This document shows positions 44,657 through 55,396 of a stretch of 64,000 nucleotides of DNA, piece by piece. A model generated the notes under the pieces. It ran no database searches. It saw only the letters and a program-made list of their open reading frames with translations, and was not told where the DNA came from. Position 1 is the stretch's first letter. The number at the start of each line of letters is the position of its first letter. The position numbers were made by a program, and so were the translations under genes. This DNA is from Heliocidaris erythrogramma (taxonomy: Eukaryota; Echinodermata; Echinoidea; Camarodonta; Echinometridae), in the NCBI GenBank assembly GCA_025617745.1, contig CM046868.1, positions 20,819,108 to 20,883,107 on the forward strand, in the 5' to 3' direction.

Positions 44657-45018
44657 CAGTGTGAGTCAGAAAAAATGTTACACTTTTTTAATTGAGTATT
44701 GTTTTAAAAATGTGGGTTTAAGTTAACGCAGTAGTTTTTAGCATATATGGATGGATGATTTATTCCTTTGTTGTTTTCAATGTTGCTGTTACGGTTGAGT
44801 GCACAACAGCCATTGTTTTGATAGATAGTCCAAACTCATTTGCGCCAAGTCGTATGATTACCTGCTGAAACAGAGACAACATTCAAACAAACAATGAGCG
44901 TGAAGTTTATGGATATGTTCAATCATGACAAATGAACATGAGAACCAATCAATAAATGAATAGATAAATAAGTGATCTTCACTGAAAAACAGTGTAACAT
45001 TTTTTCTAACTCGCACTC
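44657..45018. mobile_element. Tc1/mariner-like MITE, ~362 bp, in gene B intron
   Basis: The left end CAGTGTGAGTCAGAAAAAAT preceded by TA is matched by the inverted right end (ATTTTTTCTAACTCGCACTC). Inverted arms run ~28 bp (through TGTTACACT). The right TA appears mutated to AA. No transposase. Confidence 0.75.
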
Positions 45019-45353
45019 AAAATAAAAGAAGGCCTATACATTATTGGACCAAACCCAAACTCAACCAACAGGTGTGCAATTACCAAATATTGCTTTCCAT
45101 TTAACTGTATTGTTCAGCCAGGTCCTTCACCAGACAGGTCCCCCACCCCATTAAGTACATTTTAACACATCTTATATTGTTAACGTTTATGTTATTTAGT
45201 ATTATTTAATCTGAAAGTATATATAGCACCGCTTAATTGTTGTACAAAAATCAGGATGATGATGGAGTATGACTTCGAAACATGTTCCGTTTTAAAACTT
45301 ATGTCTTCTTTGTCGTCTTTATTTTTAAGTTATGGCGTGTCGTTCTTTTGGAA

Positions 45354-45360
<7 letters not shown>

Positions 45361-45384
<24 letters not shown>
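45361..45384. repeat. (AT)n microsatellite
   Basis: Pure AT dinucleotide repeat; another stands near 45548-45560. Both are in the gene B intron. Confidence 0.85.
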
Positions 45385-45434
45385 ATTGTAAGGAAATAAC
45401 ATATACAACAGCTTTGGCAACTCTCGTGGAAATA

Positions 45435-45547
45435 AATACAATGTGAAAGGAAATGAGAGAATAATAGTTGCGTTACTTAAATCAAAGTTCCCCAGAGCTG
45501 TCCTCCCAAAACGGAACCATTATTCTCTCATTTCCTTTCACATTAAA
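45435..45547. repeat. Inverted repeat with ~29-bp arms
   Basis: AATGTGAAAGGAAATGAGAG with AATAATAGTT pairs with AACCATTATT and CTCTCATTTCCTTTCACATT across a ~55-bp loop. The loop TTAAATCAAAGTTCCCCAGA also occurs at 18655-18680. Confidence 0.8.
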
Positions 45548-45594
45548 TATATATATATATAATCAATTGAAGTATATGCTATATGTTTGTATTA

Positions 45595-45720
45595 TCATCT
45601 TCAGAAACCGAAGAAGGCCGTGAAGGCCGAAAGCTTGATCCAAGAAAGTTGAAGTTCAGCTACGTCCTTTGTCCCCTGTCTCATCAATCCTCACACTATA
45701 CAATTTACCGAGACGCCGTC
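45595..45720 (+). repeat. Possible Penelope-like element fragment with hammerhead-like core
   Basis: CCGAAGA, a GGCC...GGCC stem and GAAAGCTTG resemble the hammerhead-type core carried in the terminal repeats of Penelope-like retroelements. C stands where the catalytic core has U (CUGANGA). No RT or GIY-YIG sequence is attached. Confidence 0.35.
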
Positions 45721-45954
45721 GAAATGTTAAAGTTGGGTATCTTCGCATATCGCATACACTCGATAATGTTACGATTATAATATTATGATATAATATGTGG
45801 ATAATTGTTGAGCATGAGGTGTAACTGAACATGCTTATATCATTAAATATATTTCAATATGTTCAAATTCAATATAAAAAAAAAGGAATTAAAATGGTGT
45901 ACCCCTTCCCGTCTCTCTCACTCTAAAAAAAAAGACATACCGCGAGACACTTAC

Positions 45955-45988
45955 CTCCCTTTTCCACACTTTCCATGGGTTCATCCAT
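45955..45988 (-). CDS. Gene B first coding exon
   Basis: ATG in a strong context (A at -3, G at +4) begins MDEPMESVEKG and ends in one base before a near-perfect donor, GGGAG|GTAAGTGT. An in-frame TGA lies five codons upstream (ACATGAACT) with no acceptor between, so this ATG is the true start in this frame. Joined to 44286-44024 across a 1668-bp intron it gives 98 codons plus stop, an acidic 11-residue N-terminus without a signal peptide, then the helix. That predicts a small signal-anchored membrane protein. Unidentified. Confidence 0.6.
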
Positions 45989-47654
45989 AGTGCGAATAGT
46001 TCATGTAATATCTATCGGTGTGTATACAGTTGGACAATGTTAATGTTCCATGCGAAATTGAACTCCTCAGGTTTCACCAGGCAAAGACGCCAAAATGCAC
46101 TTCACTCTGTAAGATCCATTCCCGTAAACAGTTTAATTTACACGTTCAGTTGGAAAGTTGGAATCTACTTCTGATATCAAAGATTTTGGTATTCGTCTTT
46201 ATGTAGTTATACACCACCGTGTATTACACACACACACACACACGCAAACATATATATTAAGTAACCGCTCAGCATTTGGTAAGTCGTGTTCTTGGTGGTA
46301 TGTACACACAGCTGACTTCTCTGTGACACGTTGAATGTATTTTATTGATTCGTAGACTGATTCCGAAGGGGGTGCACGCACGTATACGTACAATTCCGTT
46401 TATGATTTCACTAAAACTGTTCAGGCCTGCCTCAAAACTTTGCTGAAATACTCTGTCAAATCCGGCTTTTGAGTTGCATCCTCCTTGAAAAGTGACCCCT
46501 GGTCACGTTTTAGCGTCGGACCCCTGTGGTCTACCCGCGCACCAAAAAAGCAGTGTGGGATTTGAAGTTGGCCACTTCCCTTGCGTGCAAATACCCCCGA
46601 TACGGCTGTGTTCATTTCACCGTGGCCCTCCGATCCCCTCTTTCATGTAAATTCCCCTATGCTTTGTTCCCTCTGATGGGTGAATACAATTCGATGGCAA
46701 ACACAGTCTAAGCTCATGTCTGTTCAAGGTGGAATCGAATAATTGGCAGTTGAATAGCGTGACCGCACCCGAGACAATTAATCAAAGGGTTATTATATGA
46801 ATCTAACGAGAACTGCGCCCGGACTCGAACCGGTACCAGGCTCTGCCAGGGTAGGCTTAACTTGTGGCACCATATCTATTTCAGTCCATGATAATCTTTC
46901 TCTGATTCTCATTTTGTTTATTAATTGTATTGTAATACATGGGGTACAGATTAGGAATGGCTACCCCCTTTCCCGCACACATGTAGGCGGAAAACAAAGT
47001 TCCAATTTTCATTTGAGTAGGGCCTACTTCCTCAGACAAAGCCTTTAAATAGGTGTGGGTTGTAGGCCTACTTGTAGGGAATCAGTCATGACTTTCCCGT
47101 GACAACAAAATAAATAGATAAATACAGAATCACATCATATAAATAATCAAAATCATATAAATTATAACTGCACTTTTTAATGGGGGGGGGGGGGGGGGGC
47201 ATTATTAGAATTCATTTGAACAAAATTCCATATAAATACATTACAAATAAAGAAGATCCACTGAAAAGCTGGGCTTGTTGTGTAGGCCCTTCCAATGTTA
47301 CGTATACTGTGCGCCGTTATGAATATACAAAATAAATAGAATGCATATTTACATAATTTTATACAGTTGCCTCACATCAAAGGCATTTCTTTCATGTACA
47401 TCAAAATATAAGCCATCACAAAGTGGAGACCTTTCTGATCATGTAAGAAAACGGTTTTAAAGTCAGAGACATGTAATCATAAAAGGACTGGCCAGCGGCC
47501 ATGTTGCGCCCTCCGAAAATGTGATTAATTTCAGATTTGCAGATCTCGTCAAACAACTTCATGCATATTTTCTTATAGTTTTGCGGCATCTTTTAATACA
47601 TTTGCGTATGTATAGCTTCGGCAGTTATGGTGTTACGTAATACTTAAACATCAC
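45989..47654. other. Upstream region of gene B
   Basis: The 5' UTR and promoter of gene B must lie here but no TATA element is convincing. (CA)n is near 46227. A B-box-like CCGGTTCGAGTCCGGGC (minus strand, about 46810-46835) may be a SINE or tRNA relic. A G tract is near 47182. Open frames near 46421-46615 lack motifs. Confidence 0.4.
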
Positions 47655-48110
47655 ATCCTCTTCTTCGATTATGAATAGCGCCCCTCTTCTCCGATTATGA
47701 ATAACGACCCTCTTCTTCGATTATGAATAGCGACCCTCTTCTTCGATTATGAATAGCGATCCTTTTCTTCGATTATGAAAAGCAACCCTTATGAATATTG
47801 ACCTTTATGAATAGAGACCCTCTTCTCCTATTATGAAGAGCGATCCTCTTCTTCATTTATGAGTAGCGACCCCTGTGACTTATTATGAATAGCGGTCCTC
47901 ATGAGTAATGACCCTTTTCTTTGATTATGAATAGCGACCCTCTTCTATTATGAAGAGCAATTCCTATGAATAATGGTCCTTATGAGATTATGAATAGTGA
48001 CCCCCTTTTCGCTTCATGAATAGCGACCGTTCAGGTATAGGAAATTACACGTTATGAATAGTGGTCCTCACGAATAGCGATCCTTGTGACTAGCGATGTT
48101 ACCCCACCAC
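47655..48110 (+). repeat. Minisatellite of TATGAATAGCGACCCT type
   Basis: About 18 degenerate units carry TATGAATAGCGACCCTCTTC with or without the TTCGAT linker (full unit ~26 bp, short unit ~16 bp). Both unit lengths interleave. Confidence 0.85.
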
Positions 48111-48329
48111 TACATCTACAAAAATGATATTTAGCACACAGCTTCGTACTTTGCCGAAGATGGTAGCAGACCACTTACGGATTCGGCAAACCGCTGGCAT
48201 TTCCGTTCACCGTCGAAGGAACAAATAAGATAGCTGAGATTAAATGTTTCTTGTATGATCTAAAATATTCTATAATGCACTTTATACAGTGTTTCCATCA
48301 AAATAGGACAATCTCTTATGTGGGGAATG

Positions 48330-48720
48330 GTTGGAAGGGGGGCGGGGGGGCAGGCCCCTCGGAGCCGGGGTGCTGGGGTGCTGCAGCACCCCCAAGATTG
48401 TTTCAGGAGGTGAAGACTAAGGATGCTGGGGGGGGGGGGGGGTGGGGGTGCTGTAGATAAAAATTAGGGTTTTTTTTTTTGCTTGTCATAGATATTTGGA
48501 CTTAAAAGGAGACCCCAAAATGCTGAGGACCTTTTTTTTTGCTCACAGCATCCACAGTAACAAAATCGTTCGTTTTTTTTGTGTGTTTTTTGTTTTGGCT
48601 TGTCAGAGATTCTTGCACTTAAAAAGAGACCCATAAATGCTGACGACCTTTTTCAGCTCATAGCACCCCCAGTAACAAAATCGTTCCCAGGTGCCGGGGG
48701 GAAGGGGTAGCACAAACCTG
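48330..48720. repeat. CAGCACCCCC-containing repeat with internal duplication
   Basis: A GGGGTGCTGCAGCACCCCC hairpin is followed by two ~125-bp units sharing GCTTGTCA.AGAT, AGGAGACCC-like, ATGCTGA.GACCTTTTT and CAGTAACAAAATCGTTC. Confidence 0.7.
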
Positions 48721-48839
48721 AGCCTCATACTTTCTTATTCTGTAGTCTTGCTCCCAGAAGCTGCCCCCATAACGAAGCAATAATGTCACTATCATTCAAA
48801 AGAGAATGTAATGAAAGAAAAGAAGGGAAGAGAAATGGG

Positions 48840-48995
48840 GTAACCTCGCTATTCATAAGGACCGTTATCCATAACGCGTGACTAAATGAATAGCGGTTTT
48901 GTATGAATAGCGGTCCTTCTAAATAACGAGCAAAACCATCGACAAATTACCTCACTATTCATAAGGACCTCCATTCATAAAGACCACTATTCATC
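48840..48995 (-). repeat. Same minisatellite in inverted orientation
   Basis: CGCTATTCATAAGGACC, AGCGGTCCTT and CACTATTCATAAGGACC are mixed-orientation relatives of the 47655 array. Confidence 0.75.
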
Positions 48996-49005
48996 AGAGA
49001 TGTAT

Positions 49006-49200
49006 GCAAGTCATTTTTTGCAAGTCCAAGTCAAGTCTCAATTAGTCATTTGTTGGAAGTCCAAGTCAAGTCAGAAGTCCAAGTCAAGTCACAAGTCTTT
49101 TGGCCATAGGGCAAGTCAAGTCAAGCCGCAAGTCATTTCAACTCCTGTCAAGTCAAGTCACAAGTCATCACAGGTCAAGTCAAGTCAAGTCAAGTCACTA
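49006..49200 (+). repeat. (CAAGT)n-based satellite
   Basis: CAAGTCAAGTC and longer CAAGTCCAAGTCAAGTCA combinations fill the interval. Low-complexity; not protein-coding. Confidence 0.85.
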
Positions 49201-49369
49201 TTTAAGTTATCATTACCACACAATGTCTGGTTAGCATGCATAAATATGGCACGCTATTACGGAATTAAATATAATTGATCAACATCAATACAAAATATAT
49301 CTCACTTTAACAAATATATATATATCTTTTACAAAACCATTTCACTCCAGCCAATATGTATTTTACTCT

Positions 49370-49680
49370 TAACAATACTTTTCACTTTTAACAAAATTTC
49401 ATTTCACATTTTCACAAATTTTCATGTCACGTTTTCACAAAAATCCTTTTCACTTTTAACAAAAATTCATTTCACATTTTATAAAATTGCATTTCACTTT
49501 TAACAAAATTTCATTTCACTTTTTCACAAAAATCCTTTTCATTTTTAACAAAATTTCATTTCACTTTTCTAAAAAATACATTTCACTTTTCACAAAATTT
49601 CATTTCACTTTTCATAAAAAGTCATTTCACTTTTCACAAAAATTCATTTCACTTTCAAGAGGAAATAAATTCCACTTTAA
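49370..49680 (+). repeat. CATTTCACTTTTAACAAAA minisatellite
   Basis: Roughly a dozen units of 22-24 bp with variations in CATTTCAC, TTTT and ACAAAA. It ends just left of the long palindrome, whose outer arm also contains CCATTTCACTCTGACAAAAA. Confidence 0.85.
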
Positions 49681-49974
49681 AAGAAAAATGCATTCCATTT
49701 ATAAGGCTATTGTCTCGAAACAACTTTGCTTGTCGTGCATCTAGGCCCCGATCTAGACGTGCGTGAACATTCCTCTCGTATAATATACATGTGCGTAGAA
49801 ATCATTCCTCTTTCACTCTAACCATTTCACTCTGACAAAAAAATACGTTCTTCTTTTTTTCTCGGCCTAAAGGTGGCGATATACTAGTATAGCAAGCTAG
49901 CTCCCGCTACCACCACAGAACTCCGTCTTTGGGAGTTCTGTGGCTACCACACGTGCCCGGTGTAGCGCAATCGA

Positions 49975-50095
49975 ATGAATGAATGAATAAATGAATGAAT
50001 GAATGAATGAGTTTATTACCAAATCACAAATACATCTTGGTAAAAATCACAATAACGTCTTGGTAAAGGGAGCTAACAAATAGCATATGCTAATC
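49975..50095 (-). mobile_element. LINE 3' tail with (ATTC)n, inserted in the left arm
   Basis: On the minus strand, CCAAGATGTATTTGTGATTT and GGTAATAAACTC are followed by (ATTC)n. The matching place in the right arm lacks it, so it arrived after the arms formed. Confidence 0.65.
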
Positions 50096-51399
50096 GAGGT
50101 TAAATTGATTACATATATAACTAGTTAGTAAATTAATTGAAATATACATCTCATATATCTTCCTTTATACATATACATTATTTACAATCAATAAAAGTAG
50201 TAATAACGGTAGAACATCAATAATAACAACAATAATAACGAATATCAAGTGAGCTTAAAATAGATAAAATGAATGATAATGATCTTCCAATCCAATCCAA
50301 TCCCATCCAATTTCCGAACGCGACGTCGATGTTACTCCCCATCCTCAGGGGTGTCGCTAGAACATTTCTAATAGTGGGGGGGGGGGGGGGGGGGGGGGGG
50401 GGGGAAACACCCAAATTTGCCGACATATTCTTTGGGTGTGCAAATGCGCCATCGCTGTCGGCAAAAAAAGGAGGGGGAAAGGGGAAAGGGAAGAGGAAAG
50501 ATAAAAGGAAAAGGAGAAAAGAGAAAGGAGAAGAAAAAAAAAAAGAAAAAAGGAAAGTGAAAGAAATGAAAAAAAAAACAAAAAAAAAAACGGGAAATTA
50601 ATTATTTTTGCTCGCTCGCAATACTTTGATATTAAAGGCGTCCCCCTTCAGCAATGGGCAATTTTCAAAGTTCCGATATTCATATTCGGGTAGCAAGGTG
50701 CTAGAATGTCCAAATATTTGGGAAGCAAGGTTCCAAGATAATAATATTATGTAACTTGTGGTTGTAAATCTTGTACGTTTTCACTACGAAAAGTTAAACA
50801 AGATTTTGCTCGACCGCAAGAACACTGGAATTTTAATATTCGGGCAAAAGCGTCCCCCTTCGGCAATGGGCTGCACCCCCCCCCCCTTCCCCCGAGGATT
50901 TTCAAAAGTTCCGATATTCATATTCGAGCAGCGAGGTGCTGGAATACCCAATTTTTGTGAAGCATTGCAAGGTTCCCAGATAATGATATCATGTAAATTG
51001 TGTATACACAGGCGTAGCCAGGAGTTTTCAGTGGGAGGGGGCGGACGTGAAGGATCCAACCTCGTATCCAGGATTTCATTTAGGGGGCGGTTGTGAACGC
51101 GCAAAGCGTGCGAAATTGGTGATGAGGGTGGGTGCAGGGAGGGAGGGTTTCTCCCTCCCGTGCGAAGCGCGAAAGCTGTGACGTTTTAGAAATTTGAGAG
51201 AAAGATCCCATTGCCGTAGGGGATGGGATGTTTGCGAGCGAGCAAGCAAAATTTTAAAAAAACTTTTCGTAGTGAAAATGCACAGAAGTTTAACACACAT
51301 AGGCGTAGCCCGGAAGCCCATTAAAAATAAAGCGAGAACGAAAAAGCGGTGGAAGTGAGAGAAAAAAGTCTAAAGAGGCGCTACAAGCCGTTATCTTTC

Positions 51400-51720
51400 T
51401 CTCAAAATTTGCCAGAACGCCAAAGTTTTCCCCCCCGGAAAGGGGGGGGGGGGGACTCCCTTCCCTGCACCCATCCATGTTGCATACAGTACAATGTTTC
51501 GTCCAAATAATTGAAAAGCAGTCGGGGCGTCGAACTATAACTTTCCGCTAAAAAGAATGTTTGCTGCGAGCCGTGAACTCTCAAATTTGCTATAAAATAT
51601 AAGAGCTTTCGCGCTTCGCGTGGGAGGGAGGAAATTTCTCCTCCCTGCACCCACCTCTGTTACATACAGTGCAGTATTGCGTCCAAATAATTGAAAAGCA
51701 TCCCGGGCGTCGAGCTAGCC
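51400..51720. repeat. Direct duplication at the palindrome centre
   Basis: Two ~190-bp direct units share CCCTGCACCCA, TACATACAGT-like and GTCCAAATAATTGAAAAGCA. They make up most of the spacer between the arms. Confidence 0.75.
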
Positions 51721-52764
51721 GTTATCTTTCTCTCAAATTTGCTAAAACGTCAGAGCTTTCGCGCTTCTCGCGGGAGGGGGAAAACTTCCCCCTCCCTCCC
51801 TGCACCCACCCCTAGTCATCACCAATTTCGCAGGCTTCGCGTTCTCACAACCTGGCTACGCCGTTGGATCCTTCACGTCTGTCCCCCCCCCCCCCCCAAT
51901 GAAAAATCCTGGCTACGCCTGTGCATACACAAGTTACATAATATTAATATCTGGGAACCTTGCTTCCCAAATATTTCGATATTCTACCACCCGGGATGGG
52001 GGGGGGGGGGGGGGGGCTGCAGCCCATTGCTGAAGGGGGACGCCTTTAATATCAAAGTATTGAAATTCCAGTGTTCTTGCGAGCGAGCAAAAATAATGCC
52101 ATTTTTTGCTGAAGGGGGACGCCTTTAATATCAAAGTATTGAAATTCCAGTGTTCTTGCGAGCGAGCAAAAATAATGCCATTTTTTCCTTCTTTTTCTTT
52201 CCTTCCCTTTTCATTTCCTTATTTCCCTTTTTTTAAATTTCATTTCTTTCACTTTCCTTTTTTTCCTTTTTTTCCTTCTTTCTCTTTTCTCCTTTTCCTT
52301 TTATCTTTCCTCTTCACTTTCCCCTTTCCCCCCTCGTTTTTTACCGACAGCGGTGGCGCATTTGCCGACAAAAACTTTGAGTGGGGTGACACCCCCTCCC
52401 CCCCCCCCCCCCCCCCCAGCGACGCCCCTGTCTACATCTGCGATTTTCTTTTATTATTATCTGTGGGGGATTATTTATTGATGTAAATAATGTATATGTG
52501 TTATTAAAAAAGGAAGATATATGAGATGTATATTTCAATTAATTTGCTATTGATATATGTAATCAATTTTACGGAGCTAACCTCGATTAGCATATGCTAG
52601 CGCGAGCTAGCTTGCTATAGCGCCATCTTTAGGCTGAGAAAAAAGAAGAACGTATTTTTTTGTCAGAGTGAAATGGTTTTCGTGAAAGAGGAATGATTTC
52701 TACGCACATGTATATTATACGAGAGGAATGTACATGCACGTCTAGATCGGGGTCGGTCTCCTAT

Positions 52765-53821
52765 ATGCCTCCGCCATTAATTCAGTTGATGGCTCAAACT
52801 GTTCTTGAAATATTGTGATATTACCAGAATAAAAAGCCTATAATGATATGTTGATTGACCTCTTTGACATTTGACCTTACACCTTAGAACACAACATAGT
52901 TGAGATATGGTGATAACAAAGGTACAAAAACATTAATTTCACATACACCTGTATAATGACCTCTACATGACCTGTCACCTTTGCCCTATGTGAACAAAAA
53001 TCTAATCAGTTTGTCTCTCTAACACTTCCCTGGTCTCACTATGGTGATGCATACTACATGTAGTTCCAAGTTTGATGGATCAAATGGTTCTTGGGACATT
53101 AACATGGCTAAAACCTGCAATTTCAGAATTAACCTCTATGACCTTTGACCTACGTATCCCAAAGTCTAATCAGATCGACTTTCTATGGTGATGCATACTA
53201 CATGTAGTACCAAGTTTGAAGTTCACACCTCAAATGGTTCTTGAGATATCGTGTTAACAAGGCTAACACCTGTAATTTCAGAATCTGACCTGTGACCTTT
53301 GACCTACATACCCCAAAATCTGTTCAGATCGTCTTCCTATGGTGATACATACTAGCACCAAGTTTGAATTTCATACCTCAAATGGTTCCAGAGTTATCGC
53401 TAGAACGAGACTAATCAAAAACTCCTAAAAATCAAACGCAAGTCCTTAATGCGCACTTCTGATTGCTGAAAATAAAGTTGCGTTCAAACGCAAGTTTTGT
53501 GCAATGGGCCCCCTATGGTGATACATACTAGCACCAAGTTAGAAGTTCATACCTCAAGTGGTTCTTGAGTTATCGCTAGAATAAGGCTAACATCTGAAAG
53601 TTCAGGAATTGGTCTGTGACCTTGAATTTTGACCTATGTACCCCAAAATCTAATCAGATCGTTTTCCTATCGTGATACATAATACTATAGCACCAAGTTT
53701 GAATTTCATACCTCATGTGGTTCTTGAGTTATTGCGAGAACGATTGCGAGAAAGAGGGATGGACGGACGGACAACCTGAAAACATAATGCCTCCGGCACC
53801 ACCTTCGGTGGGCGGAGGCAT
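52765..53821. mobile_element. ATGCCTCCGCC element with internal tandem repeats
   Basis: Ends ATGCCTCCGCC and GGCGGAGGCAT are perfect inverts. Inside, ~105-190 bp units recur several times with TGACCTTTGACCTA, GATGCATACTACATGTAG, CCAAGTTTGAA and CTCAAATGGTTCTTGAG. Near the right end GGACGGACGGACAA is followed by a hairpin, TGCCTCCGGCACC with GGTGGGCGGAGGCA. Non-coding. Confidence 0.8.
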
Positions 53822-53959
53822 AAAAATGCTTTTATTAATTTCTTCTTTTTTTTCTAACTCCTTTTGGCACACAGGCATAAACAAAAAGTGGTGTAGTTAT
53901 TGTTAAGTTTATCTGGTGAGAAATATTTGCTTGTTTATCTTGCTATCCAAAAGACTTTA

Positions 53960-54231
53960 CAGGGGCGTATTCAGGATTTCCCAATAGGGGGGCACCAGGA
54001 ATTATTGATCGCCGTCATTGGGGAGGGGTCTTTGGAAAAATTTTGCTTCTGAAGAAGGGCTGAGATGCAAAATAGTGCTATATGTGACCAATTTTGAAGC
54101 CTATTTAATGAACAATATTTTCAATTGGTATGAGGATTTTTTTCATCAATATTGCTAGTTTTTTTTTTTTCGACGGCCAATAGGGGGGGGGGGGGGCGTG
54201 CGCCTGTTGCGCCCCCCTGGATACGCCACTG
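53960..54231. mobile_element. G-tract element with inverted ends
   Basis: CAGGGGCGTATTCAGGATTT at the left; CCCCCTGGATACGCCACTG at the right, with a G tract at 54183-54196 just before the right arm. Same end style as 29351-29504. Confidence 0.7.
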
Positions 54232-54519
54232 CTTTAGACTAGATTTTGGTAAAACTTTCAACATCCACAGACAGGTCAAAATAACACAAACTGTGACAAA
54301 CTATTGTATCAAAGTAATAATATTCAGATGCTTTAATGATGGGAAATGATGAGATCACCTTCAAAATGGAGCACAAACATCATTCAAAGTTGTATGAGTT
54401 TTAATGCTTTTCAAACACATCAAGAATGTTATACTGTAAAGAATGCTGCCATAACCAAATATAATTTCATGGACAGTTTATATTAAAACATTGAATAATT
54501 TGTGTGGTCCTAACACTCT

Positions 54520-54712
54520 TGAACGAAATAATATGTTATCCCATGTGTTTATATGCTCAAATACGATCACCTACTGGTACTGACATTATCTACGTGTAGT
54601 CAACACATGTTGATAATGCTCTTGAACAAAAAGATGTCCTATCCCATGTGTTTATGATATGCTCAAATGTGATCAACTACTCACATTATCTACATGTGGT
54701 CAACACATGTCC
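54520..54712 (+). repeat. Tandem duplication, ~100-bp units
   Basis: Two units share CTCTTGAAC.AAA, ATCCCATGTGTTTAT, ATGCTCAAAT and ATTATCTAC.TGT.GTCAACAC. Confidence 0.8.
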
Positions 54713-55396
54713 ATATGTGACCCTCCACCACAAAACGACCAATAAGTCGGAAATTTTGTTTTTTTAATTTCAGCACAGTTTGAAAGCTTATATTCTAAGC
54801 TTTAAAATGATATACAACTTGTCTTGTATAGACTAAGCAAACACTTATAAACTGCAATGAGAATGTCTGAGTGTCAGACCGGCTAATGACCAAAACAATA
54901 GAGAAAACGGGCTCTAAAGAAGAGTGACCATTTAAGAGCGCCTAATCTGTGTCCTATTGTTTGTCGCACAAAAGGTTGAGTCAAAACTCCAAAGCCTATA
55001 CTGTGAAGTACTCATTGGATTGGGTTGAAACTTTCCATACCTTTAGAACAGATATATTTCTTTCCTTCTGTAGATTTTGAATATCAGACACTGCAAAGTT
55101 TTTGAGTTATACCAGAAAAGCGATGTGAAGTACGATCCCAGCAAGCTGCCTCACAAAGTTTGAATGTCCATGAAAAAATGGTCATTTTTAATGAGATTAA
55201 AAACATATTTCAATAATCAATATGGTATTTTACTCCGAAATTTTGTCAGATGGTAGATTCATATCAATACTTTCAGAAAATACCAAAAACTTTAGTTTAA
55301 ATAAATATCTCCACCCCAAACAACCTTTTTCAGCTGTTTACTCTAGAACTCCCATTGCCACTTATTGGTCGTTTTGTGGTGGAGGGTCACATATGG
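54711..55396. mobile_element. MITE with ~36-bp perfect inverted ends, 686 bp
   Basis: The left end CCATATGTGACCCTCCACCA continues through CAAAACGACCAATAAGT, and the right end is its exact inverse. There is no transposase and no obvious target duplication. The long perfect arms suggest a comparatively young copy. Confidence 0.85.

Larger units (their letters stand above)
49746..52752. repeat. 3.0-kb palindrome (long inverted repeat)
   Basis: The outer ends CCCCGATCTAGACG and CGTCTAGATCGGGG are inverted, and pairing continues through matching landmarks: ATTCCTCTCGTATAATATAC, GCGTAGAAATCATTCCTC, GCATATGCTAATCGAGG, the polypurine/polypyrimidine tract, TTTGATATTAAAGGCGTCCC, GGCGTAGCCAGG and GCGCGAAAGCT. 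Arms are about 1.4 kb around a ~500-bp centre. The left arm has an extra LINE tail, a G29 tract (50376-50404) faces C20 (52398-52417), and the right arm has a local duplication near 52030-52190. Confidence 0.9.

Noticed and set aside
46421-46615. 64-codon minus-strand frame upstream of gene B
   Set aside because: No motif; not in phase with a supported splice site leading to gene B; more likely promoter or 5' flanking sequence.
47655-48110. CRISPR-like array with ~26-bp periodicity
   Set aside because: Units are degenerate, spacers are themselves repeated, and unit length varies between 16 and 26 bp.
49006-49200. CRISPR-like array
   Set aside because: The repeats are short, contiguous CAAGT units without unique spacers, in a eukaryotic context.
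50269-52486. Lys/Glu- and Pro/Phe-rich frames
   Set aside because: They are translations of homopolymer and polypurine tracts in the arms of the 3-kb palindrome.
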